Source of the DNA: Enterovibrio calviensis DSM 14347
Lineage (GTDB): Bacteria > Pseudomonadota > Gammaproteobacteria > Enterobacterales > Vibrionaceae
Direction: 5' to 3'
DNA: 64,000 nt
Assembly (NCBI RefSeq): GCF_000621165.1
Contig: NZ_JHZA01000001.1
Span: 186,001-250,000 of the forward strand
Under the pieces are notes generated by a model, which was not told the DNA's origin, made no database searches, and was given only the letters and a program-made list of their open reading frames with translations. Shown here one piece after another: positions 54,984-63,993 of the stretch. Each line of letters begins with the position of its first letter. The stretch's first letter is position 1. The position numbers were made by a program, and so were the translations under genes.

Positions 54984-56324
54984 ATGTTAGAAACCCTAAT
55001 GTTGTCGCGAATACAGTTCGCGACGAACATCAGCTTTCACATTCTTTTCCCAACGATCACCATCGCGTTGGGCTGGATGCTGGTGTTTTTCAAACTCCGC
55101 TTCAACCGAACGCAAGACGCCGTCTGGCTAGATCTCTATTACTTCTGGGTAAAGATATTCGCGTTAACCTTTGCGCTGGGCGTGGTATCTGGCATCACCA
55201 TGAGCTTCCAATTTGGTACAAACTGGCCAGGCTTTATGGAACGTGTTGGCAATGTCGCAGGGCCGTTGCTGGGCTACGAAGTGATGACCGCCTTCTTCAT
55301 GGAAGCCACCTTCCTTGGCGTGATGTTGTTTGGGCGTGACAGAGTCGCCGATTGGGTGCATACGCTCGCCACCGTATTAGTGGCAGTGGGTACCAGCCTC
55401 TCGGCGTTTTGGATCTTGGTGCTAAACAGTTGGATGCACACCCCCGCTGGCTACGAAGTGATTGATGGTATTGTCCATGTCACCAGTTGGAAAGAGGTGA
55501 TATTCAACCCTTCCCTGCCATACCGACTTGCACACACCATGTTGGCGTCAGGGCTAACGGCCAGTTTCTTGATTGCGGGGATCAGCGCGTATCAGTACCT
55601 AAAAAAGCCCGATCATCGCGTGGCAAAAAAAGGGTTAAAAGTCTCAATACTCGCGGCTGCTGGGCTTATTCCCGTGCAGATCTTCGTCGGCGACCTTCAT
55701 GGTCTCAATACGCTTGAGCATCAACCAGAGAAAATTGCCGCCATGGAAGGCGTGTGGGAAACACAAACAGGTGCGCCGCTGCTGCTGTTTGCGGTGCCGG
55801 ATGAAGACAGCCGAAGCAATACACTGGAAGTGGGCATTCCCAAGTTAGCCAGCCTGATCCTGACCCATGATTTGAATGGTGAATTAGTGGGCTTGAACGA
55901 TTTTGACGATCACCCGCCCGTATCGCCGCTGTTCTATGGCTTTCGCATCATGGTTGGCATGGGCGTGCTCATGCTGTTGGTGGCCAGTTATGGCGCAGTG
56001 AAAATCGTTCGAAAACGCGAGTTACCTAGGCCGTATCTGTACGGACTGGTCGCCATGACCTTTTCTGGCTGGGTAGCCACATTGGCAGGTTGGTACGTAA
56101 CAGAAATTGGTCGCCAGCCTTGGCTAGTCAACGGCGTGCTTCGTACCTCAGAAGCCGTCACCACCGTGCCCAGCAGCCATGTGATGATTTCACTGACTCT
56201 GTACTTAGTCGTATACGCCGTGTTGCTGGTGGCCTACATTCGTACCTTGTTCTATCTGGCGAGAAAAGCCATCAACGTCGAGAACACGTCGGCTGCACAA
56301 CCCGCTAAGGAGGCAATCGCATGA
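54984..56324 (+). CDS. cioA: Cyanide-insensitive bd-type quinol oxidase subunit I
   Basis: A 446-residue haem-binding subunit of a bd-type terminal oxidase that passes electrons from quinol to oxygen in the inner membrane. It begins RIQFATNISFHILFPTITIA. Motifs include GVVSGITMSFQFGTNWPGF, YEVMTAFFMEATFLGVMLFG, NSWMHTPAGYEV, GDLHGLNTLEHQPEKIAAM and GWYVTEIGRQPWLVNG. Its short Q-loop and total length (about 446 instead of about 520 in E. coli CydA) mark the CioA (cyanide-insensitive) type. It overlaps cioB by 4 bp. No cydX-like gene follows. Confidence 0.93.
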   Translation: MLETLMLSRIQFATNISFHILFPTITIALGWMLVFFKLRFNRTQDAVWLDLYYFWVKIFALTFALGVVSGITMSFQFGTNWPGFMERVGNVAGPLLGYEVMTAFFMEATFLGVMLFGRDRVADWVHTLATVLVAVGTSLSAFWILVLNSWMHTPAGYEVIDGIVHVTSWKEVIFNPSLPYRLAHTMLASGLTASFLIAGISAYQYLKKPDHRVAKKGLKVSILAAAGLIPVQIFVGDLHGLNTLEHQPEKIAAMEGVWETQTGAPLLLFAVPDEDSRSNTLEVGIPKLASLILTHDLNGELVGLNDFDDHPPVSPLFYGFRIMVGMGVLMLLVASYGAVKIVRKRELPRPYLYGLVAMTFSGWVATLAGWYVTEIGRQPWLVNGVLRTSEAVTTVPSSHVMISLTLYLVVYAVLLVAYIRTLFYLARKAINVENTSAAQPAKEAIA

Positions 56325-57313
56325 TGGACTATTTGCCTGAAATTTACCTGCTTCTGCTCGGCTTCTCCGCCTTCATGTACGCCATTCTCGATGGCTATGA
56401 TCTCGGTGTCGGCATCTTGCTCCCTGCCAATAACCAAGCGCAACGCGACAGGATGATCGCTTCCATTGGCCCATTCTGGGACGCCAATGAAACTTGGTTA
56501 GTGCTGGCGATTGGTATTTTGCTGATCGCGTTCCCTCCTGCACATAGCCTAATCTTGACCGAGCTATACCTGCCCACCGCCGTGATGTTAGTGGCGCTGA
56601 TCATGCGAGGCGTCGCGTTTGATTTTCGTGCCAAAGCCAAGGCCGAACGAAAAGATACGTGGGATCGCTGTTTTAAAGCAGGCTCGCTCATCACATCACT
56701 ATCACAAGGCTACATGGTTGGGCGTTACATCATGGGCTTTGAGTCATCGCCATCCGCTTACGCATTTGCGTTGTTAAGTGCGCTATGTGTGACGTCAGCC
56801 TATGTCTATATCGGCGGGGCTTGGCTGGTGCTGAAAACCGAAGGGGAATTGCAAATACGCGCGGCAAGATGGTCTCGCCGTGCGGGCTGGTTAGCGGCAA
56901 TGGGAATTGCGACAGTCAGTATTGTGAACCCGCTGGTTAACGAACAGGTCGCCGAGCGCTGGTTCAGCTTCCCAGAAATGCTGCTGCTCGCCCCTGTGCC
57001 ATTGGTCGTGATGTCTATCATTTACTTAGTCGATCGCTACTTGCGCCAAGTCCCTGTAAAAGATGACCTAGGCGCAAGATGGCCTTTCTTTGGCGTGAGC
57101 ATGATTTTCGCGCTCAGTTTCCTCGGTCTTGCTTACAGTTTCTTCCCTTATGTCGTACCGGGGATCATGACGGCACAGGACGCCGCAAGCTCACCCGCCA
57201 CACTTATGATTGTCGGCGTTGGCGCTGCCATCGTGATGCCCATGATTTTGCTGTATACCTTTGTGGTGTATCGAATATTCAGGGGTAAGGCGACGGAGCT
57301 CAGTTATCTATAA
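56321..57313 (+). CDS. cioB: Cyanide-insensitive bd-type quinol oxidase subunit II
   Basis: A 330-residue partner subunit. It begins EIYLLLLGFSAFMYAILDGY, then DLGVGILLP, IGPFWDANETWLVLAIGILL and MRGVAFDFRAK, all typical for CydB/CioB. About eight or nine helices are present. It overlaps cioA (ATGA) and is followed by a strong terminator. No cydDC assembly genes are adjacent. Confidence 0.93.
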   Translation: MMDYLPEIYLLLLGFSAFMYAILDGYDLGVGILLPANNQAQRDRMIASIGPFWDANETWLVLAIGILLIAFPPAHSLILTELYLPTAVMLVALIMRGVAFDFRAKAKAERKDTWDRCFKAGSLITSLSQGYMVGRYIMGFESSPSAYAFALLSALCVTSAYVYIGGAWLVLKTEGELQIRAARWSRRAGWLAAMGIATVSIVNPLVNEQVAERWFSFPEMLLLAPVPLVVMSIIYLVDRYLRQVPVKDDLGARWPFFGVSMIFALSFLGLAYSFFPYVVPGIMTAQDAASSPATLMIVGVGAAIVMPMILLYTFVVYRIFRGKATELSYL

Positions 57314-57354
57314 CGAGGCGCTGTCGCCGTTATCCGGCGGGAGATAACCCAACT

Positions 57355-57381
57355 AAAAAGAGCCACAGTCGTGGCTCTTTT
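57355..57381. terminator. Terminator after cioAB
   Basis: Perfect stem AAAAGAGCCAC/GTGGCTCTTTT with loop AGTC. It can serve both cioB and the convergent TauE/SafE gene. Confidence 0.88.
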
Positions 57382-57429
57382 CCTTCCCCAAATCATGCCT
57401 ATCTGGTCTTTGTTTTGTCTGGGCTTTGC

Positions 57430-58182
57430 TCAGGACAGAAACAGCATTTTGGTCGAGATCCCAATCGCCACGACGATCATCACCAGCTTGATGAGTTGCT
57501 TGCCTTTAGACAGAACCAATTTCGCGCCAATTTTTCCCCCAATAACTTGCCCAACAAACATCAGCAAACCCACATCCCAAACAATGCTGCCCTCATAAAT
57601 GAAGTACAACAAAGCCGCTAAGTTGCTACAGAAGTTCAAGATTTTGGTTTGAGCGGTCGCCTTAACTAAGTTAAACCCAAGCAGAAATACCAAGGATATG
57701 GCAAAAAATGAGCCTGTGCCTGGACCAAAGAAGCCGTCATAAAACCCGATAGCGGTAGCAACAACCAACGTATAGGCATAGGGGGATATTTTCTTTTCTT
57801 GGTCGACTTCACCAAGGTTGGGCGAAAACAGAAAATACAATGAAAAGCCAATCAGCAGAAACGGGACAATAAGGGATAGGAAGTCGCTATCAACCATGGT
57901 TAGCACCATTCCGCCGAAAAACGCTCCGAGGAATGTTGTCAGCATCATCCACTTTATTTCATTGAGCTTAATGTCTCCGGTTTTAATGAAGTGCAACGAT
58001 GCCGATAGCGTGCCACCCACGCCACCTACCTTGTTGGTTGCGATGGCAGCAACCGGCGGCATTCCGCACATCAACATGGCTGGTATCGTAATCAAACCAC
58101 CACCTCCCGCCAACGCATCAACACACCCTGCAACGATAGCGGTCATAAACAAAAACAAGAGGATTTCATTAGCAAATTCCAT
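57430..58182 (-). CDS. TauE/SafE family permease
   Basis: A 250-residue membrane protein with about seven helices. Family features: IVAGCVDALAGGGGLITIPA near the start, ATNKVGGVGGTLSASLHFIK, and IGFYDGFFGPGTGSFFAISL in the second half. Members export or import sulfur-containing or other small anions such as sulfite or sulfoacetate. Substrate unknown. Transcribed alone towards the cio terminator. Confidence 0.9.
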   Translation of the reverse strand: MEFANEILLFLFMTAIVAGCVDALAGGGGLITIPAMLMCGMPPVAAIATNKVGGVGGTLSASLHFIKTGDIKLNEIKWMMLTTFLGAFFGGMVLTMVDSDFLSLIVPFLLIGFSLYFLFSPNLGEVDQEKKISPYAYTLVVATAIGFYDGFFGPGTGSFFAISLVFLLGFNLVKATAQTKILNFCSNLAALLYFIYEGSIVWDVGLLMFVGQVIGGKIGAKLVLSKGKQLIKLVMIVVAIGISTKMLFLS

Positions 58183-58290
58183 TGCGTAATTCCTCTGTAA
58201 AAGTGGCCCCGAAACATAGGATAAACATTTGAATCATTGTCTCTCGTACATGAAGCACGGTGATTTCCCCTCTCTGTATCTTTGGAAGAT

Positions 58291-58461
58291 ATGAAGAAGA
58301 AACCAATCTATCGCATCATTGCGGACAATATTGTTGAGTCGATTCAAAAAGGAAGTATTGCCGAAACACCCAGCTTCTTCGTTTCACCCTCCGAAGGCGG
58401 GCTCGTGTTGCAGGTGAGACTGCCTAAAAATGAACGAAGGTTTCTTTCTCCGCAGAGTTAG
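58291..58461 (+). CDS. Small basic protein of unknown function (56 aa)
   Basis: The ATG at 58291 comes 2 bases after GGAAG and the frame runs to TAG at 58459-58461. The product starts MKKKPIYRIIADNIVESIQK and contains FFVSPSEGGLVLQVRL, a soluble-looking peptide. It is divergent from the TauE gene and ends 20 bp before the chitinase terminator. No family recognised; a close-spaced but purine-rich ribosome site and balanced composition support it. Confidence 0.5.
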   Translation: MKKKPIYRIIADNIVESIQKGSIAETPSFFVSPSEGGLVLQVRLPKNERRFLSPQS

Positions 58462-58476
58462 GGGCGTGACGCCAAA

Positions 58477-58507
58477 AAAAAGAGCCCTGCTAATAAGCAG
58501 GGCTCTT
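58477..58507. terminator. Terminator after the chitinase gene
   Basis: Perfect 11-bp arms AAGAGCCCTGC and GCAGGGCTCTT, loop TAATAA; minus-strand end runs into TTTTTTTT. It lies about 65 bp past the chitinase stop. Confidence 0.85.
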
Positions 58508-58572
58508 CATTCATCTACACCGATGTTCTATACCAAAGTTCATTGGCTGTTTTCAATAAGACTCGTTGAACC

Positions 58573-61500
58573 TTATCGCGGATCTAGACCCAGTTTTTCC
58601 AGTACCAGATTAAAGTTCTCGCGGCGCTCTTTCACGTTGTGAACGTCACCCGTTGAACAGGTCAGGTCTGGACAACCACGGTTAACAATGCCTGATACGT
58701 CATCGATAAATTGCGAACCTTGTAGGCCACTGTCGACGTACTTTTTCAGTTCGTTGTAGTAGTTCCAATCACTGTATTGACCGCCTTCATCGTTGTAAGC
58801 CTGAACCGAGGTGACCCAGTAGAACAAGCCTGCAATCCACTTAATTTCTTTGTTCTCTTCAGAGCTACAAATCAAGCCCGGGTTAGAACAGAAATCCAGC
58901 TCCGCGTATAGCGGGTTTGCTGGCGGTGCTTCAACCGTTACACCATCAATGGTTTGACCAATGGTTTCTGGGTCAACGTGTGAACGACCAAGATAGTGGT
59001 TCAGGGTACCGAAGTTCTGGCGACCCGTGGTTTGAATCACACCACGTCCCCACCAGCCACAACCTTCCACGCTTTCTTGGCTGCTTCCGTCCCAAATAAA
59101 GCTACCGGCTTTTTGGCCTTCGTAGACTTTACACTCGTCGCGTTCCCATACTTGCTTAGATGTATCAACGCTGTCTGGTACGTCATTACAGTGACCATTA
59201 TTGGTCCAACGACCAACCGCACCGTTCACTAGTAGGCCACGTTCTTCAAGCACTGAATCTGGAGCAGCAAACACAGGTGCTGGTGCGCCATACCACTTGG
59301 CGTGAGTCAGCGCGCTCACTTCCATTTTGCTATCACGAGGGCACGAGTAGGCGTAATCCAAACCGGATGACGGATTCACACCGTAGTCCGCGTACTTCTG
59401 GCCCAATTGACCGCAGCTTGCTGTCATTGGGTAGTCAGCAGGTGCGCCGTATTTCACTTCAGACCAGTTGTTCTCGTCACAGGCGTTGTAGCGAATGGTT
59501 TCTTGCATACTTTGGGCAAGGAAAGCAGCAATCGCGACTTTGGCGTATTTGATGTTGGTTGCATCATCAACTTCGTCGTTCATCAGCCAGAATTTATTGC
59601 CTGCAACACCGATGTTGTGCATGGCGTTCAAGCCATCAAGGAAGTCGTTCCATTTGTAAACGGTTGACGGCTCCCACTGCGATTCAGGTGTTTCGTACAA
59701 GAAGGCTTCATTGTCCATCACGCTTTCGGCGTTAGCCAACGCTTGGTTAAGCGCTTCGATGCGGGTCAGTGAGCCTTGCTCTAACTCTTCACCCACGTAG
59801 TACAGCGGCACTTTCGCGTCTTGGTAACGGTCAATTTTGCTGGTGAGCTCTGAAGAATCCGTATCAAACAAAATGGCGAAGATGTTGCTGTATGCCGCTT
59901 TACGAAGTTGCGGCTTACCGACGTTATCACCCATGAAGTAGCCAGCAGTTTGCGCCGTTGGCATGTTCGCCAACATGGCTGGCACCTTCACATAGTCAGA
60001 GACTTGCTTCACGTGCTCCATCGCGTTATGCCATTGGTCATCTGACAACGCAGCGGTTGCTGCCGACTTGGTGAATACAACGAAGTCTGCTTGGTTTGCT
60101 GAATCCGCCTTGTACAGTTCAAAGTTGTCGAGCATGTCCGCCGTAAAGACCGATGCTTCGTCCCACACAGACTGACGGCCTGAATGGGCGTCGTAAGCAA
60201 AGTCACCCATACTCAGAGACCAACCAAACGTTGCGTCTGGTGCCAAGCTTGAAACGATCAGGTTGTGCGCTTGCGCCCAGCCTTTCACATCGTTGCTCAG
60301 TGCATTCACGGCTTCAAGGTCAATGTTGCTGCCTGTTGATTCAACGGCACGTGACAAGGCTTCTTTCACCGCCACAGGGCCGAAAGACTCGCCCTTGTCT
60401 TGCGTCGCAAGATCCAGCACATCACTGCGGATGATGATAGACGCTGACCCTGCTTGCTCAGCCTGACCAATGACCGTAACAAATGCTTTGGTCAGCATGT
60501 CAGTATCTGCCAAGGCATCACTGTTGCTGGTGTCGACAGTTAGGGTCGCAGGAGCCTCTGTTGAAGGGCTGGCAACAACAAACGTATTCGGCCAACCTGC
60601 CACTTCAAGGCGGATAGGATCCATCGGGTTTTGCAGAGACAAAAGCGGCGCAGTGCCCGGCTCAGTGCCATCACAATTCAGGTGAAGTGCCCAAGACGCA
60701 TCGCTGCCCGGCAAAGATTTCGTCCAGTAAATCGCAGAGTAGGCAATGTTGTCATGAACCATAATGTCGCCGCCCGTCGCGTGATCACCACGCGTCCAGT
60801 CTGGGTAGACATTAAATTCTGAACACAAGTCGCCCGGTGGCGTTACTGGTGGTGGCTCGACCGCATCTTCCTCAACAGTGATTTTTACACGTGCGGATGA
60901 AGACAGATTCTGCGCATCGGTTGCAATCGCATTCAGTGTAAAGCTGCCTGTTTGCGTTGGTTGCCAATCACACTGGAACGCAGAGGTATTGGCGGCATCG
61001 AACGAACAGATTTGCTTGTTATTCGCCTTAACAACCAGCTTGGACAGATCGTTATCAACGTCTGATGCGTTCACTGAAATTGAAACGGTGTCTGCTTTAT
61101 TGAACGTCGAGCCGTTTGCTGGCGTCAGGAACGCTACCACTGGCGCAGTAAAATCGTCATTCACGTCCACTTTAACGGTTACAGCAACAGATTGCTGTTT
61201 CAGTGCTTGGTTGCTTTTATCCAGCACAACCACTTTTACCGTCGCGTTTCCGGCGTCAGTCGGCGTCCAGTTATGTGAGTAGCGAGTTTGACTTTGATCG
61301 ACGGTCTTCACTGCCAATTTCTGGTTGTTTACCCAGAACTCAACCTCTGCCGCCAGTTCGCTATCAACACTTGTGTTGATAGCAATCACTTCGCCTGCGT
61401 TAACAACTTGGCCGGCAACGGGAGACAGGATAGACAGCTCAGTTGGTTCAGGCTCTGGATCAGGGCCACCTGGCTCACCCGGGCATTCGGTGGCATCCCA

Positions 61501-61947
61501 GAACCATGAACTTGCGGTTGGGGCTTCCCACACGCCAGGGTTGTTCTTGGCGACAAAGCATTGCCCGTCGTAAGAAACGACATCGCCGTTTTTCACTTTC
61601 GTCTGACCAGGAATAAAAGGAATAACATCGCCTAAATCTGGGTCTGGTGTCGGGTCAGGATCCGGCGTTGGGTCTGGGTCAGGGGTTGGATCGGGGTCGG
61701 GCGTTGGATCGCCTGAACATTCAGCCGCCGTCCAAAACCAAGAACTCGCATTCGGGGTTTCCCATACGCCTGGATTGTTTTTAGCGACAAAACACTCGCC
61801 GTTATACGAAACCATCTCGCCATTCTGCACTTTCGTTTCACCCGGAACAAAAGTGACCACACCAGACGCACTCGCTTCAGCAGCATACAAATAGCCACTA
61901 ACCATCACACCCGCCAGTGCGATGGTTATATTATTTAGTTTTCTCAA
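58573..61947 (-). CDS. Large secreted GH19-type chitinase with multiple binding modules
   Basis: A 1124-residue exported enzyme. The signal peptide ends near residue 22. Two related binding modules follow (about 31-78 and 107-157, both with CFVAKNNPGVWE), joined by a PDPDPT linker of 28 or so residues. Two Ig-like domains come next (about 169-260 and 265-360), then a CBM5/12-like module (about 375-425; YPDWTRGDHATGGDIMVHDN) and a roughly 300-residue central domain (about 440-745) with an alpha/beta pattern. The C-terminal GH19-like domain (about 760-1100) has the presumed catalytic Glu816 in FLAQSMQET, the block GRGVIQTTGRQNFG (968-981) and many cysteines. It degrades chitin outside the cell, probably via type II secretion. 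Confidence 0.88.
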   Translation of the reverse strand: MRKLNNITIALAGVMVSGYLYAAEASASGVVTFVPGETKVQNGEMVSYNGECFVAKNNPGVWETPNASSWFWTAAECSGDPTPDPDPTPDPDPTPDPDPTPDPDLGDVIPFIPGQTKVKNGDVVSYDGQCFVAKNNPGVWEAPTASSWFWDATECPGEPGGPDPEPEPTELSILSPVAGQVVNAGEVIAINTSVDSELAAEVEFWVNNQKLAVKTVDQSQTRYSHNWTPTDAGNATVKVVVLDKSNQALKQQSVAVTVKVDVNDDFTAPVVAFLTPANGSTFNKADTVSISVNASDVDNDLSKLVVKANNKQICSFDAANTSAFQCDWQPTQTGSFTLNAIATDAQNLSSSARVKITVEEDAVEPPPVTPPGDLCSEFNVYPDWTRGDHATGGDIMVHDNIAYSAIYWTKSLPGSDASWALHLNCDGTEPGTAPLLSLQNPMDPIRLEVAGWPNTFVVASPSTEAPATLTVDTSNSDALADTDMLTKAFVTVIGQAEQAGSASIIIRSDVLDLATQDKGESFGPVAVKEALSRAVESTGSNIDLEAVNALSNDVKGWAQAHNLIVSSLAPDATFGWSLSMGDFAYDAHSGRQSVWDEASVFTADMLDNFELYKADSANQADFVVFTKSAATAALSDDQWHNAMEHVKQVSDYVKVPAMLANMPTAQTAGYFMGDNVGKPQLRKAAYSNIFAILFDTDSSELTSKIDRYQDAKVPLYYVGEELEQGSLTRIEALNQALANAESVMDNEAFLYETPESQWEPSTVYKWNDFLDGLNAMHNIGVAGNKFWLMNDEVDDATNIKYAKVAIAAFLAQSMQETIRYNACDENNWSEVKYGAPADYPMTASCGQLGQKYADYGVNPSSGLDYAYSCPRDSKMEVSALTHAKWYGAPAPVFAAPDSVLEERGLLVNGAVGRWTNNGHCNDVPDSVDTSKQVWERDECKVYEGQKAGSFIWDGSSQESVEGCGWWGRGVIQTTGRQNFGTLNHYLGRSHVDPETIGQTIDGVTVEAPPANPLYAELDFCSNPGLICSSEENKEIKWIAGLFYWVTSVQAYNDEGGQYSDWNYYNELKKYVDSGLQGSQFIDDVSGIVNRGCPDLTCSTGDVHNVKERRENFNLVLEKLGLDPR

Positions 61948-62290
61948 AGGTTCAGCTCTTCAATTATCTATCTTTTCAGACAAGCTCATTATTAACTTAC
62001 ACTGCGGGGAATTGAGGGAATTTATTATCTACGGCGACTTAGCAAAGATAGGATTTGCAAGTCAGCGGACAGGTTAAATAACAGCCACCGTGTGTCCGTA
62101 AATCCTCCAAGCTTGGAGTCCCAACTAACCGATGTAAGTTAACGTTCTAATTTTTCTGAATTTAACTATGAAAAATCGCATCCCCCGCGTTATTTATTTT
62201 AATTTTGAGGCATTGCTTCATTTTATAATTGGAGCACGTGTGTTAAGTAACCAGGTAATAATGTGCCGCTATTCCTTTAACGTATAAAAA
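61948..62290 (-). promoter_or_regulatory. Long leader/upstream region of the chitinase gene
   Basis: No gene was seen. On the minus strand a perfect 14-bp palindrome CTCCAAGCTTGGAG (62105-62118) is followed by GGACACACGG and later CCTGTCCGC, which can pair as a GGACA/TGTCC stem (about 62058-62093). Such nested pairings suggest either an operator or a structured 5' leader. A search for the conserved core of a cyclic-di-GMP riboswitch by eye found no match. Confidence 0.4.
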
Positions 62291-62296
62291 AGCAAC

Positions 62297-62325
62297 AAAG
62301 CCACTGATTTCGCGGTGGCTTGTTT
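62297..62325 (+). terminator. Terminator-like hairpin of unknown source
   Basis: AAGCCAC and GTGGCTT arms around a 10-base loop, followed by GTTTATTT. On the plus strand no coding gene lies directly upstream, so it may end a non-coding transcript or be left over. Confidence 0.5.
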
Positions 62326-62667
62326 ATTTAAGCGGAAGGATAGAATTGACTTGGCTGAAGGCGAGCAACCCACCTTTAGTATCTCGGGGCTCTATTTGGA
62401 GATATTCTGAGGTTAAACAGAACGAAGATTTCGTGGCTTCTTGCACAGATTCTTGGTCAACACTAAGCGTGACTAGAAAATCATTGGGTTGTGTTGGTAT
62501 CGAATACTCTGGCTTTCGCCAAATGGGAAAGGGACAAAAACGGGTTTCAAGCTAACCTAGTGAATGTGCCGGAACAACACAGTATTACTGCCCTTCGCCG
62601 CTAAACCTCTACTAGGTTCTTCCCTGATAGTGATAAAATCTCCGCATCAGAATTACCGAGAAACTCT

Positions 62668-63006
62668 ATGTATATCCATCATGTTAATGGCATCGACTGG
62701 CTGGTGATTACAGCTTTTGAAGAACTGAAAACGATGTTTATCGAAGAAGCCGGTGCGATCCCCTCTTGCTTCTCTACCGCCAGCGAATTGAACCTGATTG
62801 ATCAAGCCAAGCGCACATATGGATATTTGCCGACACTCAGCGGCGTGATCACCGATACAGGCGTCTTTCAAAGCAAGGACAACGAAGAAGATTTGAACCC
62901 ACTGCTTGCCTGCCTCGTTGAAGGTCGTGGTCGAGTGTTTATCTACTGGGGTGGTTTTGTGGCTTTTGTGGGTGACGAGCAAACCTTTATTACCCGAATG
63001 GACTGA
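62668..63006 (+). CDS. Hypothetical soluble protein
   Basis: A 112-residue protein starting MYIHHVNGIDWLVITAFEEL, with TYGYLPTLSGVITDTGVFQS and GRGRVFIYWGGFVAFVGDEQ. No signal peptide or membrane helix. Composition is normal for the genome and not AT-rich. I do not recognise a family. The next 750 bases have no gene. Confidence 0.65.
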   Translation: MYIHHVNGIDWLVITAFEELKTMFIEEAGAIPSCFSTASELNLIDQAKRTYGYLPTLSGVITDTGVFQSKDNEEDLNPLLACLVEGRGRVFIYWGGFVAFVGDEQTFITRMD

Positions 63007-63762
63007 AAATCGTTCAGTCAGTTGAAATCGGCGAATTGAACGGAGCCGGAGCAAACCGACCTGACATGAATTTCGGCACTTTTGAGCTAGTGACTATTGC
63101 ATTGGCTGTTGGCGCAGCCAAAAGAGCTCTAATGTCTACTTATCTGAGAAGAACTTGTATATGATATGCGCTCACCCAAAGATTTCGTAGTGTCAACTTT
63201 ATGTAGTTACTTAGCTTTCGTTTTACTATCTTAAAAATTTCAACTTCGAACCCAAATTTAAAATTTAGCGAGATTTTAAACATTAGCTAGTGATCCTATT
63301 TTTAACTTACTCAAGCAACAAATCGTATTCCCCGGATCAAAAAGCTGAGTTTTAACCACTTAAGATAGTAAAAAATCAACCTTTTCCTCCTTGGCGAGCA
63401 CCAGCGAACTGGACTATTGTAAATAAAATATTCTTATAAATTATTGAGGAATGAGCTTCCTCACACACTACTTACTTATATATCTTAGACTAAATCATAT
63501 TCTTAGCAGACTTTACTGCATTACCTGAACTCTAAATTCTCTTTGCTTTGGTGTAATGTAAAAAACCACCGCATACCCCCTCCATTTAATCTATAGTTAT
63601 ATTTCAAATGAGAGGCATATCACATATAAAAGATTAGCATATGGCTGTTAATTTCACCACTAACCACCTTTAAATCCTATTGGAAATATTAGTTAAAATT
63701 CAATAGCTTAAATTAATTTATTAAAACAAAAAATGCTCTATTTTTTGTCTAATACAGGTATA
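63007..63762. other. AT-rich region without a gene
   Basis: No convincing coding frame was found in this 756-bp stretch. Base composition becomes strikingly AT-rich from about 63.1 kb on, unlike the rest of the window. It contains the 14-bp inverted repeat listed separately. It could be the edge of an acquired region that continues beyond the window. Confidence 0.5.
63221..63373. repeat. 14-bp inverted repeat bounding a 153-bp AT-rich segment
   Basis: TTTTACTATCTTAA at 63221-63234 and TTAAGATAGTAAAA at 63360-63373 are exact reverse complements. No target-site duplication was noticed around them. A small non-autonomous mobile element or a large stem are both possible. Confidence 0.5.
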
Positions 63763-63993
63763 CTAAATTACATCACCTGGCCACTCTTTATTGCGTAACT
63801 TCCTTATGGTTTCAGATACATCAAATAGCTTTGCGAGTAACGGAATGGAACACAAAACCAATATAATAAATATAACTTTAACTCCATATTCATTCTCAAT
63901 GATAAAGGATGATAACAAAAATAAAACAAAGAAAAAAGCACAAGAAAGTATACCAATCTTCAAAATGAAATATATAGAGTATAGTACAATCAC
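63763..63993 (-). CDS. Small AT-rich membrane protein, possibly cut by window edge
   Basis: At least 76 residues, starting at GTG at 63993 or upstream of the window: no in-frame stop precedes it within the visible bases. Two hydrophobic helices (IGILSCAFFFVLFLLSSFII and KVIFIILVLCSIPLLAKLF) are followed by a charged tail (ETIRKLRNKEWPGD). The codon use is AT-rich, different from the rest of the window, which suggests transfer. Function unknown. Confidence 0.5.
   Translation of the reverse strand: MIVLYSIYFILKIGILSCAFFFVLFLLSSFIIENEYGVKVIFIILVLCSIPLLAKLFDVSETIRKLRNKEWPGDVI

Noticed and set aside
61630-61715. Tandem repeats resembling a CRISPR or satellite
   Set aside because: They encode the PDPDPT linker of the chitinase, in frame; no spacers exist.
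61948-62290. Cyclic-di-GMP (GEMM) riboswitch upstream of the chitinase
   Set aside because: Vibrio chitin-related genes sometimes have one, but the conserved core was not found by eye.
62346-62555. Plus-strand open frame of 69 codons
   Set aside because: It begins with a weak TTG, has no ribosome site and no family match; left as intergenic.
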